Counted from the stretch's first letter, positions 34,522 through 43,028 are shown. The stretch: DNA of 64,000 nt from Synechococcus sp. KORDI-52 (GCF_000737595.1 NZ_CP006271.1:1054001-1118000), one strand, 5' to 3'. Notes: a model not told the origin generated them from the letters alone. Made by a program: numbers and translations.

Positions 34522-34805
34522 CTGACTCCCAAAAAGAACCAGCTTTAACCCCAGAGCAAGTTCTCGAAGACCTTGAAGAGGAACGACGACGTCTTCACCA
34601 TCTTGAGAAGCGCTTACACACCGAGGCCTACGACAAGGTCCACAAGATCAACCGCGAGCTGACTCAGCAGCGATACATCACGAGAAATCGTGAAAAGGAG
34701 ATCGCTCGTCTGGAGGCTGCAAAGCCATGGGCATCCATGCCGCTTCTGATCCTGATGACGACCTTCGCTTTTGGTCTTGGTCTTCTTGTGGGTCAGCGGC
34801 TTTAG
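34518..34805 (+). CDS. Coiled-coil protein with C-terminal membrane anchor
   Basis: A 95-residue protein starting MTDSQKEPALTPEQVLEDL. Residues about 14-68 form a charged coiled coil and about 74-93 a membrane helix (MPLLILMTTFAFGLGLLVG). The ATG overlaps the previous stop by ATGA. Topology fits a tail-anchored protein. Confidence 0.6.
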   Translation: MTDSQKEPALTPEQVLEDLEEERRRLHHLEKRLHTEAYDKVHKINRELTQQRYITRNREKEIARLEAAKPWASMPLLILMTTFAFGLGLLVGQRL

Positions 34806-34830
34806 CTGACAATGTGAGCTGCTGCCAGCT

Positions 34831-34995
34831 CTACGAGCCAATGACCCTGACACCTTCAAGCGATGGTTGTCTGGTGGGGTGCAAGACCTGGGTGAACCAG
34901 TAGTCGAGGAGCTGCTTCTGGACTGGCTTGACCCGTTCCTGACGGTGGAAGAGCAGGACAGGCTGCTGGGTTGACACCTGGGGGTGAGCCTCTAG
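34831..34995 (+). pseudogene. 72-residue family, broken copy 3
   Basis: Lacks the first about 18 codons including the start. It matches copies 1 and 2 from LRANDPDTFKRW onward, and has TGA where the others have the Trp codon in LLAWHLGVSL. The final codons and TAG are still recognisable. Decayed duplicate. Confidence 0.75.
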
Positions 34996-35317
34996 CTCAA
35001 ATTTGGGATGTGGGGTGATTGCGCTTAAATCGGCGGCGTTGTCGCGCCATGACTTCTGGCTGGTCATGCCTTTTTAAGAGCAATATCTGTGGGTCCAAGT
35101 AGCAGCCTCAGCGGCTGATTCCTCCTTGCAATCCTGCTCCTCGGGCTGAATCTCTGCTTGCTGCTCAGTCTGCTTTTTGCTCTCAGGTTCTGCTTCTTTC
35201 TGTTGTCCAGGCTTTCCCCTACATTACAGAGTCCTCGGGTTGGACTTGCTTTGCGTGGATCACTTTCAACGCTGACGTGTTGTCGTGCCTCTCATTATGA
35301 GATATGCAAATAAAGCA
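34996..35317. other. Gap with a terminator and a gene remnant
   Basis: CATGAC (35048-35053) pairs with GTCATG (35063-35068), followed by CC and five T: a terminator for the plus-strand genes. On the minus strand about 47 codons ending at TAA 35074 are open and read as a Gln/Glu/Lys-rich tail without a start. This is likely the 3' remnant of a gene. Confidence 0.45.
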
Positions 35318-36049
35318 TCATGTCGAGCTATGTAATTTATTGGTTTCATTGAGTAATGCGCTAAATCCACCATATGGTGTTCTAGAGTCTAACAAAAATA
35401 AATTGGAATATGTACAATAAATTATATCCAAGTCGGGATTTCGATTAGAGACGATATCAAGACAATGCTCACTGCATTCCGATCTTATTGTGTTGAGTAT
35501 ATTTAATATATGTAAATAATTTATTAACTGCTTCTCGTTGGTATATCCCCAATCCGCAGGCTTCTTGCTGCCTTTGTAGTAATTAATACATTCTTTAGAC
35601 CATGCCTGGTATGCAAAGCAGGTTACGATAGTGATTTTTTTAAAGGTATTTTTTTGCGAAATAGCATTTATATTGTTGGCGAGCTTTTGGGGAAAATGCT
35701 TCTCGGTTTTTTTGAACCATTCATTCGTAACTATGTCGCCTAGGCGCAAGTGAATTACAAGTTCGTCACTACTTGGTACTTTTATATTTTTCCTTTTGCT
35801 TTTAAAGTCTTTGATGCACTCGTAAAAAAGTGATATATTTAGCTCATTTTTTGGGTTTTTGGTTAAGTAATTTTTAAGAATAGAATTATCGTATTTTGTG
35901 TCCTGAAGAACCATCTTCAAGCTGTGCTCCCAGCGCCTGCCTCTTTTATTTATAATATCGCAAATTCTGTAATCAGAGTTTGTCTTAAGAGTTTTTATGT
36001 TATTGATTAATGGATCAATCACAATTGACACTCCCTCTTGATTTGTCAT
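35318..36049 (-). CDS. Putative glycosyltransferase (fucosyltransferase-like)
   Basis: A 243-residue, very AT-rich gene. The segment ELVIHLRLGDIV (about 96-107) resembles the HxRxGD motif of GT11/GT23-type fucosyltransferases, which binds the GDP-sugar. The C-terminal YSNLFLLDSRTPYGGFSALL could be the second conserved region. No signal peptide. It is divergent from a nucleotide-sugar epimerase gene, which supports a role in surface glycan modification. The assignment is tentative. Confidence 0.5.
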   Translation of the reverse strand: MTNQEGVSIVIDPLINNIKTLKTNSDYRICDIINKRGRRWEHSLKMVLQDTKYDNSILKNYLTKNPKNELNISLFYECIKDFKSKRKNIKVPSSDELVIHLRLGDIVTNEWFKKTEKHFPQKLANNINAISQKNTFKKITIVTCFAYQAWSKECINYYKGSKKPADWGYTNEKQLINYLHILNILNTIRSECSEHCLDIVSNRNPDLDIIYCTYSNLFLLDSRTPYGGFSALLNETNKLHSST

Positions 36050-36099
36050 GGTATATTTGTTTAATATGGTATGCTATCATAAGCAAAATATAATGCACA

Positions 36100-37137
36100 A
36101 TGGGATCTTTTTACAGAGGTAAAAAAGTTCTTGTAACTGGTGGGATGTCTTTCATTGGAAGTCATTTGGTTGAAAGTCTTATTGATGAAGGCGCCTTGGT
36201 GACTGTAGTAGACGATCTGTCAAGTGGTAGTTTGTCAAATGTTTGTTCTTTTCTTGATCGATTTGCCTTTGTGAATGGTGATTTAAGAGACAGTAAAATT
36301 GCAAGATCCTCAATTTTCGGTCAAGATATTGTTTTTCACCTTGCCAATATACATGGTGGGCGTGGATACATAGAAACTCATCCAGGTGATTTGTGCCAAA
36401 ACTTTTTAATAGATGGCAATGTTTTCCGATTTTGCAATGAATTCGGGATTAGTAAAGTGTGCTTTGCTTCATCAGCATGTGCCTATCCAACTTCATTGCA
36501 AACTTCTAATAAACAAACCCAGGCTCGCTATCTCAGCGAGGAGATGGCTAACCCCTTCAAAGAGAACTGCGCTTTGGCTGATGGAGAGTATGGTTGGGGA
36601 AAATTTATGGGTGAAATGGCCTTAAAGGCCTATAATAAACAATACGGATTGGAAGGTGTTTCATGCAGATTATTTACAGTCTATGGCCCGCGCGAGAACG
36701 AATCCCATGCGATCATGGCTTTTATAGCAAAAGCGTTCACAAAACAGGATCCATATGAGATCTGGGGTTCAGGGAAGCAAGATAGAAACTTTACGTACGT
36801 ATCTGATGTGGTTGACGGTCTAAAGTTGGCCACAGAAAAAATATCTGACTGTAGATCTGTCAATATTGGCACAGATGAGATAACAAATATTTCTGATGCT
36901 GCAAGTTTGGCTTGTCATATCCTTGGACATACGCCTGAAAAATATTTTTACGATATTTCAAAGCCCGAAGGTGTTCATGCAAGAGCCGCTTCGGTGGAAA
37001 ATCAAAAGTTATGGCTGTCATGGCAGCCTAAAGTGAAATTTCGTCAAGGGCTAGAAAAAACTATTCAATGGTATGTAAATAATTGCTCGCTATCTGAAGC
37101 AAAGGAGTCTATAAATTCTAAGTTGTTTGAGAGATAA
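36100..37137 (+). CDS. NAD-dependent nucleotide-sugar epimerase/dehydratase (SDR)
   Basis: A 345-residue extended short-chain dehydrogenase. The NAD-binding VTGGMSFIGSHL is at about 12-23. The catalytic Ser region is SSACAYP (about 124-130), with the Tyr-Lys pair in YGWGKFMGE (about 164-172). The overall pattern is near GDP-mannose 3,5-epimerase or UDP-sugar 4-epimerases. It probably supplies a modified nucleotide sugar for the neighbouring transferase. GC is low, about 40%, so recent transfer is likely. Confidence 0.8.
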   Translation: MGSFYRGKKVLVTGGMSFIGSHLVESLIDEGALVTVVDDLSSGSLSNVCSFLDRFAFVNGDLRDSKIARSSIFGQDIVFHLANIHGGRGYIETHPGDLCQNFLIDGNVFRFCNEFGISKVCFASSACAYPTSLQTSNKQTQARYLSEEMANPFKENCALADGEYGWGKFMGEMALKAYNKQYGLEGVSCRLFTVYGPRENESHAIMAFIAKAFTKQDPYEIWGSGKQDRNFTYVSDVVDGLKLATEKISDCRSVNIGTDEITNISDAASLACHILGHTPEKYFYDISKPEGVHARAASVENQKLWLSWQPKVKFRQGLEKTIQWYVNNCSLSEAKESINSKLFER

Positions 37138-37233
37138 TTTTTTTCCTTTTAGCTTCTCCTGCTAATCAACACACCATTCCTCTCCCCATACTCCCGCAGC
37201 TCTGTTGGTGTCATTAGCTAAACCTTGGGCCGC

Positions 37234-37924
37234 GGCCAACCTTGTACGGCTTATGCACATAATTCGCTGCATATCGCCACGTATCAATGCAGTGGGTAAT
37301 CGCCGTTACGTCCAATAACTCACGCTTCTTTTGGTCTCTCGCCAACAACGGTGTCAACTCTCAAAATGCACGGCACCTCCTCGATGCCTTCAGCCATGGA
37401 TGACGTTCATCTCGATCCGTCGCGTGCATCATGCTCCTCAATCTGCTCAGCCCTGCTTCCTCACTCATCGCAGCTTTCCTCGCTCGCTCAAATGGCACTC
37501 CACCCCTCTGAAACTCATGCGCAATCGTGTCCGCATGACCCGTTCGGTTCCAACACGCGTCATCAGCAATCCATCTGATGGTGTGCAATGCAATCGGCCA
37601 ACGGCTGATCCATTCCCGCAATATCTCTGCCTGCTGCAGGTTGCTCGCTCCTAACCCTGCATTCCAATCAGGTTCACCAGCACGGGTTGACTTGCTCAGA
37701 TAACACTCGTCAATGGCAAAGAGTGAACCCTTCGGCAGCATTGGGTGATTCGTGATGAACAACGTCGCGCAGCTCGGTGCAGCAATGCCCCAGTCGAAGC
37801 TGATCAGATACTGCGCATTCGCCGGCAGCACCAAGCATTCATATCCAATGACCACCTTCAACGTTTGGGTGCTAGTGATCCTGCTGTTTCCACTGAATCC
37901 GCTGCTGAATGATGTTGTCGGTCA
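37234..37924 (-). pseudogene. Terminase large subunit, decayed
   Basis: A start (MTDNIIQQRIQWKQQDH) is coupled by ATGA to the small subunit and stops after 17 codons. The ATPase domain is absent. The C-terminal nuclease part is recognisable (ISFDWGIAAP..., WIADDACWNRTG). An in-frame TGA at 37361 splits off the last third, which still reads LTPLLARDQKKRELLD and HCIDTWRYAANY to a stop near 37234. The gene cannot make an active terminase. Confidence 0.7.
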
Positions 37925-38242
37925 TGAATCAAGCTTTGCCAGCTTTGACAACGTATTCATCGCACCAATGGCGTTGTGATACTGCCCAGCCTTCATTGAC
38001 TGCTTTATGATTGTCTTGCAGGTATGAATACATTCCGCCAAGACTTGTGGTCGCTCTTGGTCGATGTCTTGAATAATGACCTTCCTAGCTTCTGCGATGT
38101 AATTCTCAGCCATCCTGGAGGTAAGCCCCCATTCGACCGAAGCGTACCGAATCAGATCTGAGTTGACAGCACCGTTCGAGATAAGGCGCACGAAGGTATC
38201 AACGCGCCTTGCTTTTTCGACTTTGGTGCACTTCTTAGCCAT
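37922..38242 (-). CDS. Putative phage terminase small subunit
   Basis: A 106-residue protein. The N-terminal half has a helix-turn-helix-like region (KARRVDTFVRLISNGAVNSDLIRYASVEWGLTSRMAENYI) as in TerS proteins that recognise phage packaging sites, followed by a helical oligomerisation segment. Its place directly before a terminase large-subunit remnant, with ATGA overlap, supports the call. The gene is intact while its partner is not, as in satellites that redirect a helper phage's packaging. Confidence 0.6.
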   Translation of the reverse strand: MAKKCTKVEKARRVDTFVRLISNGAVNSDLIRYASVEWGLTSRMAENYIAEARKVIIQDIDQERPQVLAECIHTCKTIIKQSMKAGQYHNAIGAMNTLSKLAKLDS

Positions 38243-38558
38243 CGGTTACATCATGCCTCGGACGTTCAGGCGTTGGGGTCGATGTCTTGGTGTTTACCGA
38301 GTACGACAGCTTCCGCGATGAGTTGAGCGTTGTAGGTAGCGATGTGGACGACCTTTTCAATGCCGTGGCGCATTGCACCTCAAGGTGTTCAGCGTCCAAG
38401 AGGTCAAGGTTGCTGAGCATCAGCTTGAGCTTTGCCTTATCAGTTTCAGAATCAGGTGATGTGGCGCTGTTGAATCCAGAGGCAATGCTTCCGTACATGA
38501 CCAAGCGGTCGTGAATTTCGCGTTTGAGTTGTTGAAGCTGTTTGGTGGGGTCAGTCAT
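38235..38558 (-). CDS. Hypothetical protein upstream of TerS
   Basis: A 107-residue protein from ATG 38558 (MTDPTKQLQQLKREIHDRL...). The N-terminal two thirds are helical; the end is Ser/Thr/Pro-rich. It overlaps the TerS gene by 8 bases and the preceding small gene by ATGA, so all belong to one transcript. No domain recognised. Confidence 0.55.
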   Translation of the reverse strand: MTDPTKQLQQLKREIHDRLVMYGSIASGFNSATSPDSETDKAKLKLMLSNLDLLDAEHLEVQCATALKRSSTSLPTTLNSSRKLSYSVNTKTSTPTPERPRHDVTDG

Positions 38559-38692
38559 TGATCGAGGGTGAGGGTGAGGTCGAGGGGGCTCTGCTGCCTG
38601 TGGGCTCTGTCCGCCGCTATCCGGCATTGGTATTGGCGGTCAGATTCGTTAGGTCGTAGTCGGGAGGGTGGAGTGAGGTTTAGGGGTTGCAT
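38555..38692 (-). CDS. Small hypothetical protein, coupled
   Basis: A 45-residue frame (MQPLNLTPPSRLRPNESDRQ...) whose TGA overlaps the next start codon, the usual coupling in this operon. The start is uncertain: an ATG 19 codons upstream (38749) is also in frame. The polar sequence DRQYQCRIAADRAHRQQ appears protein-like. Function unknown. Confidence 0.4.
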   Translation of the reverse strand: MQPLNLTPPSRLRPNESDRQYQCRIAADRAHRQQSPLDLTLTLDQ

Positions 38693-38874
38693 GAGGAAGT
38701 TGAAGCGTGATGAGAGTGGCTGCCGGCGAGAGATCACCATCCAGGGCACTCCTCGGCGTTATCCGCCGACTCAGCCCAATCAGGTAATTCCTCGCGCGTA
38801 GATACGCTTTCGTACCGAAACCCCTCCTCTAATCCCTCTCTCTCACTGGGATCTCTCTCTGTACTGAAAGTGTG

Positions 38875-40962
38875 CTATTTGTACTGATTGGTGTCTGTAT
38901 CTGAGGGATTTTCAGCAGTATCAGTACAGGTATTTATGGGGGAACTTCCGGCCCAGAAGTAGAGGTAGGCGGGTCGACCACCGCTTGGGTTACCGAGTTT
39001 CCGGCCAACAGGGACTGATGGCTTCTCGAACAGCTCACGACATAACCGTCGTGCGTAATCGGCATTGCCGAGCTGAAGCCGGTCATTAACCGTCTTGGGG
39101 TCTAGTGCTGCGCCATTGGCTCCACGGAGATAGGCGACAACACGATCACGGGCTGACTTGATCTGATTGAGCGTGATGCTTTGACCAGCCATGCCTCGAT
39201 AGGTGAGGCGTTTGTCTTCGTCGTTGCCCTCGAATTGATAGGTGACGCGACCATCAACCAGACCGCTGCGTGATTTGAGATTGCGGAGGTTGAAGACTGG
39301 TTCGGGGTTGCCGCCTTCACGGGCCTGCCAGAGGCCCCAGGCCTCAGACGAGCCGTTGTAGACGTAAGCGGTGCCGAAGATGTCTTCCTTGGTGATTTCG
39401 GTGCGTTTGATGTTGCCTTTGACGACGTGGTGAAGGCAGATGATCGTGAGGCCAAGTTCAGCAGCGAGCTGATTAAGCCGATAGATCAGGAGACCGAATT
39501 CAGCGTCCTTAGGGCTGATTTGACCACCAGCGATGGTCATGAGGGAATCAAGGACGAGGAGCTTTGCGCCGGTCTCTATGACCCACCCACGCAGCTCGGG
39601 AAACATCATTGGGCTGAATTGCCATTTGATGGTCAGAGCACCTTTCTCGGGACGTAGGCCGAGCACTTTGAATTTGCGCTTGGCGTCGGTCTTTGATTCA
39701 TCCATTTGGATGATCAGTGCCGGTGCCTTTTGGCATTGGAACTGGCCAGCGAACTTGGAGCCGTTAGTGACGGCTTCAGCGATCTGATACGCGGTGTTGG
39801 ACTTACCGGCGAAGCCTTCAGCAGCGATTAGGACCAGACCAGAGGGAAAGAGGTCGTCAACCAACGGGGCTAGGTCTTCGTCGTCTTCAGCCATGAGGTC
39901 ATCGAATGATTCCTCGGCTTTGGGTGCCTTGGCTTCAGAGAGCTGACGGACCAAGGTTTCAAATTCCGTTCGACCTAGGTCCAGCTCTGAACGCAGCGTG
40001 ATGAGAGCCACGGAGCGTGTGGCCACATCGGGGATGGCATCGATTTGATCCAGTCCACGGTCGAGACGTTTTTTGAGTGACTCGGCATCGCGGAGGAACT
40101 CATCACGGATGTCGCCCTGCGCTTCGCCTGATGGCTGCGCTACGGGCTTGTCGCCAATGCCCTTGAGGATGTGATCAACAGTGGCGCCGGTTTGAATCCA
40201 ATCAGCAATATCCAGACCACCGGTTGATGGCATGGAGCCATTCCATTCAGCGGTGTTAGGGAAGGGGAAGAGCCATTGGCAACCAGGGTGTGCCTCGGCC
40301 ACCTGTTCCATGTGAGCCATGCCGGGTTTATCCCGATCAGGGACCAGCACGAGGCGATCCGCAGGGATATGACCTGCATCACGTTCTGGCTTGAACTTGC
40401 CTGCTCCGCCGATGCTGGTGATAGCGAACAGCCCCAGCGCACGAAGAGCATCAACACAGGGTTCACCTTCAACCCAGAAGATGTGTGGTGTGCCGTCCTG
40501 GAGGGCTTGCAGTGCTTCGGGTAGGCCGTAAGGCAGGACCTTGTCTTTGACCTCTGCAGGGCCATATCCGTTGATCAGTGATTCTTGCCAGATCTTGCGT
40601 TTGCCTTGCCCGTCATCAGTGCGATGGACGGTTAGGGCCGGTTCATTGCGTTCAAGGGTGACTGGGGTGAAGTAATCCCAGCTGCGGCGTTGCGCGGGGC
40701 GGACTGATTTAGTGCTGACCTTTGATTGGCTTACAGCTGGCGAGAGAGTTTCACGGACCTTGCGCTTACCGGCTTCGGTGTTGGCGCAATCGCAGCTGAA
40801 GGTTCCCCATCGCCCGTAGGAGTCGGACTTGGAGTTGAGGTTGACCTTGAAATTCGGGGCGCCGCAGGCAGGGCATTTGAAGGAGTGATCACCGCGTGGG
40901 TCGTTCTTACCGCCATCAGGTTCGAGCGCATCCCAGTGATCAAGGATGTTGAAGGCGCCCAT
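38875..40962 (-). CDS. Primase-helicase (TOPRIM plus RecA/RepA-like ATPase)
   Basis: A 695-residue replication protein. A zinc-finger region lies at about 30-60 (CPACG ... SCDCA). The TOPRIM primase core spans about 161-212, with VEGE at 164-167 and the metal-binding DRD at 209-211. The C-terminal RepA/RecA-like ATPase has Walker A (AEGFAGKSN, 381-389) and Walker B (LLVLDS, 468-473), then CLHHVVKG. Such fusions start and unwind DNA for phages and satellites, so the element can probably replicate after excision. It overlaps the preceding gene by ATGA. Confidence 0.85.
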   Translation of the reverse strand: MGAFNILDHWDALEPDGGKNDPRGDHSFKCPACGAPNFKVNLNSKSDSYGRWGTFSCDCANTEAGKRKVRETLSPAVSQSKVSTKSVRPAQRRSWDYFTPVTLERNEPALTVHRTDDGQGKRKIWQESLINGYGPAEVKDKVLPYGLPEALQALQDGTPHIFWVEGEPCVDALRALGLFAITSIGGAGKFKPERDAGHIPADRLVLVPDRDKPGMAHMEQVAEAHPGCQWLFPFPNTAEWNGSMPSTGGLDIADWIQTGATVDHILKGIGDKPVAQPSGEAQGDIRDEFLRDAESLKKRLDRGLDQIDAIPDVATRSVALITLRSELDLGRTEFETLVRQLSEAKAPKAEESFDDLMAEDDEDLAPLVDDLFPSGLVLIAAEGFAGKSNTAYQIAEAVTNGSKFAGQFQCQKAPALIIQMDESKTDAKRKFKVLGLRPEKGALTIKWQFSPMMFPELRGWVIETGAKLLVLDSLMTIAGGQISPKDAEFGLLIYRLNQLAAELGLTIICLHHVVKGNIKRTEITKEDIFGTAYVYNGSSEAWGLWQAREGGNPEPVFNLRNLKSRSGLVDGRVTYQFEGNDEDKRLTYRGMAGQSITLNQIKSARDRVVAYLRGANGAALDPKTVNDRLQLGNADYARRLCRELFEKPSVPVGRKLGNPSGGRPAYLYFWAGSSPINTCTDTAENPSDTDTNQYK

Positions 40963-41144
40963 CAGATGACTTCCTCCCGCAGGGCTGCGGGGCGGTATTT
41001 CTTGCCCATGGCCTTGATGCGTTGGCCATCACGGTCGGAGTCGAGAGTCATCTGGCCGGTGAGCACCAGATGCTTCTGGACGGAGATGCCGTGCCAATCG
41101 GCTGAAGCCTTGCGGGCTTCGATCAGTGCAGTGGTGTCGTTCAT
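40962..41144 (-). CDS. Small hypothetical protein in replication operon
   Basis: A 60-residue basic protein (MNDTTALIEARKASADW...) overlapping both neighbours by ATGA, so translated with the excisionase-like protein and the primase-helicase. The composition (DSDRDGQRIKAMGKKYRP) suits nucleic-acid contact, but no fold is recognised. Confidence 0.55.
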   Translation of the reverse strand: MNDTTALIEARKASADWHGISVQKHLVLTGQMTLDSDRDGQRIKAMGKKYRPAALREEVI

Positions 41145-41347
41145 GCGCCCACCTCCGCAGCCCATGCCGCTGTGGTGCGTTGCAGGTGCCATTGCCATGG
41201 CGCTTGATCGGCAGGTGTCTTGCGGCGGTAGTGCCGGCCCTCGATCAGGAATTCGTGCTTGAGGCGGTAGTGCGAAAGCGTCCTAGGGGAAAGCCCCAGC
41301 GCCTTCGCCATCTCCTGGGTGGAGACCCAGGTCCGGTCTTCGGACAT
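41141..41347 (-). CDS. Excisionase-like helix-turn-helix protein
   Basis: A 68-residue protein starting MSEDRTWVSTQEMAKALGLS. It has the MerR/AlpA-type pattern TQEMAKALGLSPRTLSHYRLKHEFLIEGRHYRR, typical of recombination directionality factors and small activators. It heads the replication operon and lies 241 bp downstream of the integrase stop. ATG 41347 is chosen because upstream residues are Ser/Thr-rich and unlike the family. Confidence 0.7.
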   Translation of the reverse strand: MSEDRTWVSTQEMAKALGLSPRTLSHYRLKHEFLIEGRHYRRKTPADQAPWQWHLQRTTAAWAAEVGA

Positions 41348-41401
41348 TGTTGAGGTTGCGGATGTCGACCGCATTGCCCGGTCTCTGACCTAGGGCGAGC
41401 A

Positions 41402-41477
41402 GGGGCCACGGACCCCAGTTGCTTGTGCTCGGCCAACAGTTCGACTCAGCTCCCGAAGGCGGTTGGGGCCACGGACC
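41402..41477. repeat. Two 13-bp direct repeats upstream of the replication operon
   Basis: GGGGCCACGGACC occurs at 41402-41414 and 41465-41477, 63 bp apart (about six helical turns), in the gap between the integrase stop and the excisionase-like gene start. They may be operators or initiator-binding iterons. The operon promoter should lie here. Confidence 0.5.
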
Positions 41478-41588
41478 ACCAATCCCAGAAAACTGACCGA
41501 GTCGCTTATCAGCTGTTCAAACACTAACCAGGCTGCCAACTCCGGCAACTCTGTGCCGGCATAGATGGCAAAAAGCATGAGCGATGGG

Positions 41589-42776
41589 TCAGATGTGCTC
41601 CAACACATCCTCTGCTTTGCACCACTCGTAAGAGTCGATATGCGTCTGAAGGCTGTGGCCCATCGCCACGCTCATTGGTTCAGGGTGACGTCCAACGCGG
41701 TGCCCGCGAAGTGAGTAGGCGTTACGGAAGGAATAGCCACGCAGCCATTCACCGCAATCGGCGTACTGCTTTTTCAGTTCCACCCAGACCGGCTGACGGT
41801 CAAGGAAAGTGCGCAGGGCGTACTTGTTCCCGACCATGTCTGGCAGAGGCAGCTGGCCAATCGACATAGCGCCAACCAGGTTCCACTCCACCTGATCACC
41901 AGATGTGGCAGTGAGAGGCAGAGGCATCAACCAGCGAGGCTTGGTCTGCCCTTTTTTGTTGACCTTCACGCGTGGGCAATAGAGCGCAGGTTCACCGGTC
42001 GTTGGGTGCTCACGAACCACAACGCTGTTGACCTCAACCGGGCGAAGGCCATACAGGCTCATCAGAGCAATGGCATTCCACCAACGCTGTCCAGCGTCAG
42101 TCTCCGGGAGTGAATCCATCAGGCGAAGAATTTCAGTGTCTGATGGACAAGCAACCTCCCGACGTTTGGCAGCAGGACCACGAAGCGTCTTGGCGGCACG
42201 ATCAGTCAAGGTCCAACTTGCAGCCGGCATGTGGTGATCTTCAACGCAAAATTCGAGGAACTTGCGCAGAGAATCAATTGCTTTTTTGCGTTCACCGGGC
42301 TTGTCTGGCCAGGTCTTCACCACAGCGCCGACCAAAGCCTTGGCATTAGGTGGAGCGTTGGCGCCGGTCAGTAATTCAATGGCGCGATCCAAATAGGGCT
42401 TGTAACCGCGCTCCCAGGTCACGTCTTTGATCTGACTCAGGGCCATCAGATCAGCATGGAACTTTTCAGCCAGGGCTGGCCATTGAGATGCAGAGCTGTG
42501 CTGCGTTGCAGGGGCAGAACCAAACTCGCGGTCCAGCGCATCGGCCAGATCAACACCGGACTCCACGGAATCGTGAAGGCGAGTGATCAGGGCAACGGCT
42601 TCGGCCACTGTGTCGGCGGCCCAGGCAAGGGGGAGAGTCTTGGAAACACCGTTGGCGCCGCCGGCACCGGAACGAACAGAAAGGCGAATGGAGCCGCGGG
42701 AATCCTTGACTGACCAACCCTTGGGACAGGCAGCACGAAGGCGGGCCACCCACTTGGGTGAATTGGATTGAGACAT
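41589..42776 (-). CDS. int: Tyrosine recombinase (integrase)
   Basis: A 395-residue site-specific recombinase that would catalyse insertion at and excision from tRNA-Thr. A core-binding domain (about 95-215) precedes the catalytic domain. Visible catalytic residues are Arg245 in YGLRPVEV, Arg357 in SLRGHR, His374 in MGHS and Tyr383 in DSYEW. The usual HxxR histidine is replaced by Tyr (YSLR). It lies next to the intact tRNA end, transcribed away from it. ATG 42776 (MSQSNSPKW) is chosen; the frame is open to 42854. Confidence 0.88.
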   Translation of the reverse strand: MSQSNSPKWVARLRAACPKGWSVKDSRGSIRLSVRSGAGGANGVSKTLPLAWAADTVAEAVALITRLHDSVESGVDLADALDREFGSAPATQHSSASQWPALAEKFHADLMALSQIKDVTWERGYKPYLDRAIELLTGANAPPNAKALVGAVVKTWPDKPGERKKAIDSLRKFLEFCVEDHHMPAASWTLTDRAAKTLRGPAAKRREVACPSDTEILRLMDSLPETDAGQRWWNAIALMSLYGLRPVEVNSVVVREHPTTGEPALYCPRVKVNKKGQTKPRWLMPLPLTATSGDQVEWNLVGAMSIGQLPLPDMVGNKYALRTFLDRQPVWVELKKQYADCGEWLRGYSFRNAYSLRGHRVGRHPEPMSVAMGHSLQTHIDSYEWCKAEDVLEHI

Positions 42777-42857
42777 AGAACAGGGCCGGAACGGATCCGG
42801 TCGTGTCTCCGCCACTGACGCGGGCAGAGGTCGCGCGAAGCAACTATGCCTCAAAAA

Positions 42858-42944
42858 GTGGGCACAACGAAGCGTGGGTCATTAATTCTCATAAGAAACT
42901 CAGCCGGGGTCTGTTCCCGGCCCAGGTGGGCACAAAGTGGGCAC
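42858..42944. promoter_or_regulatory. Three GTGGGCAC repeats near the right attachment site
   Basis: GTGGGCAC occurs at 42858-42865, 42926-42933 and 42937-42944, the last two spaced 11 bp apart. They lie between the integrase start and the tRNA, the place of attachment arm sites. The same octamer forms the palindrome at 23638-23657 near the other end. Confidence 0.55.
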
Positions 42945-43028
42945 ACAGCCCGAACAGCTGGTTTTATGGTCTGGACCGCGATGCTGTGCATCCCCTTGGA
43001 TCCTCGTCCAGGCCTGGAGTCTTGAGAA

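Noticed and set aside
41390..41608. 72-codon minus-strand frame between integrase and excisionase-like gene
   Set aside because: It overlaps the integrase end and contains the 13-bp repeats; its composition is marginal and the region is better explained as a promoter.
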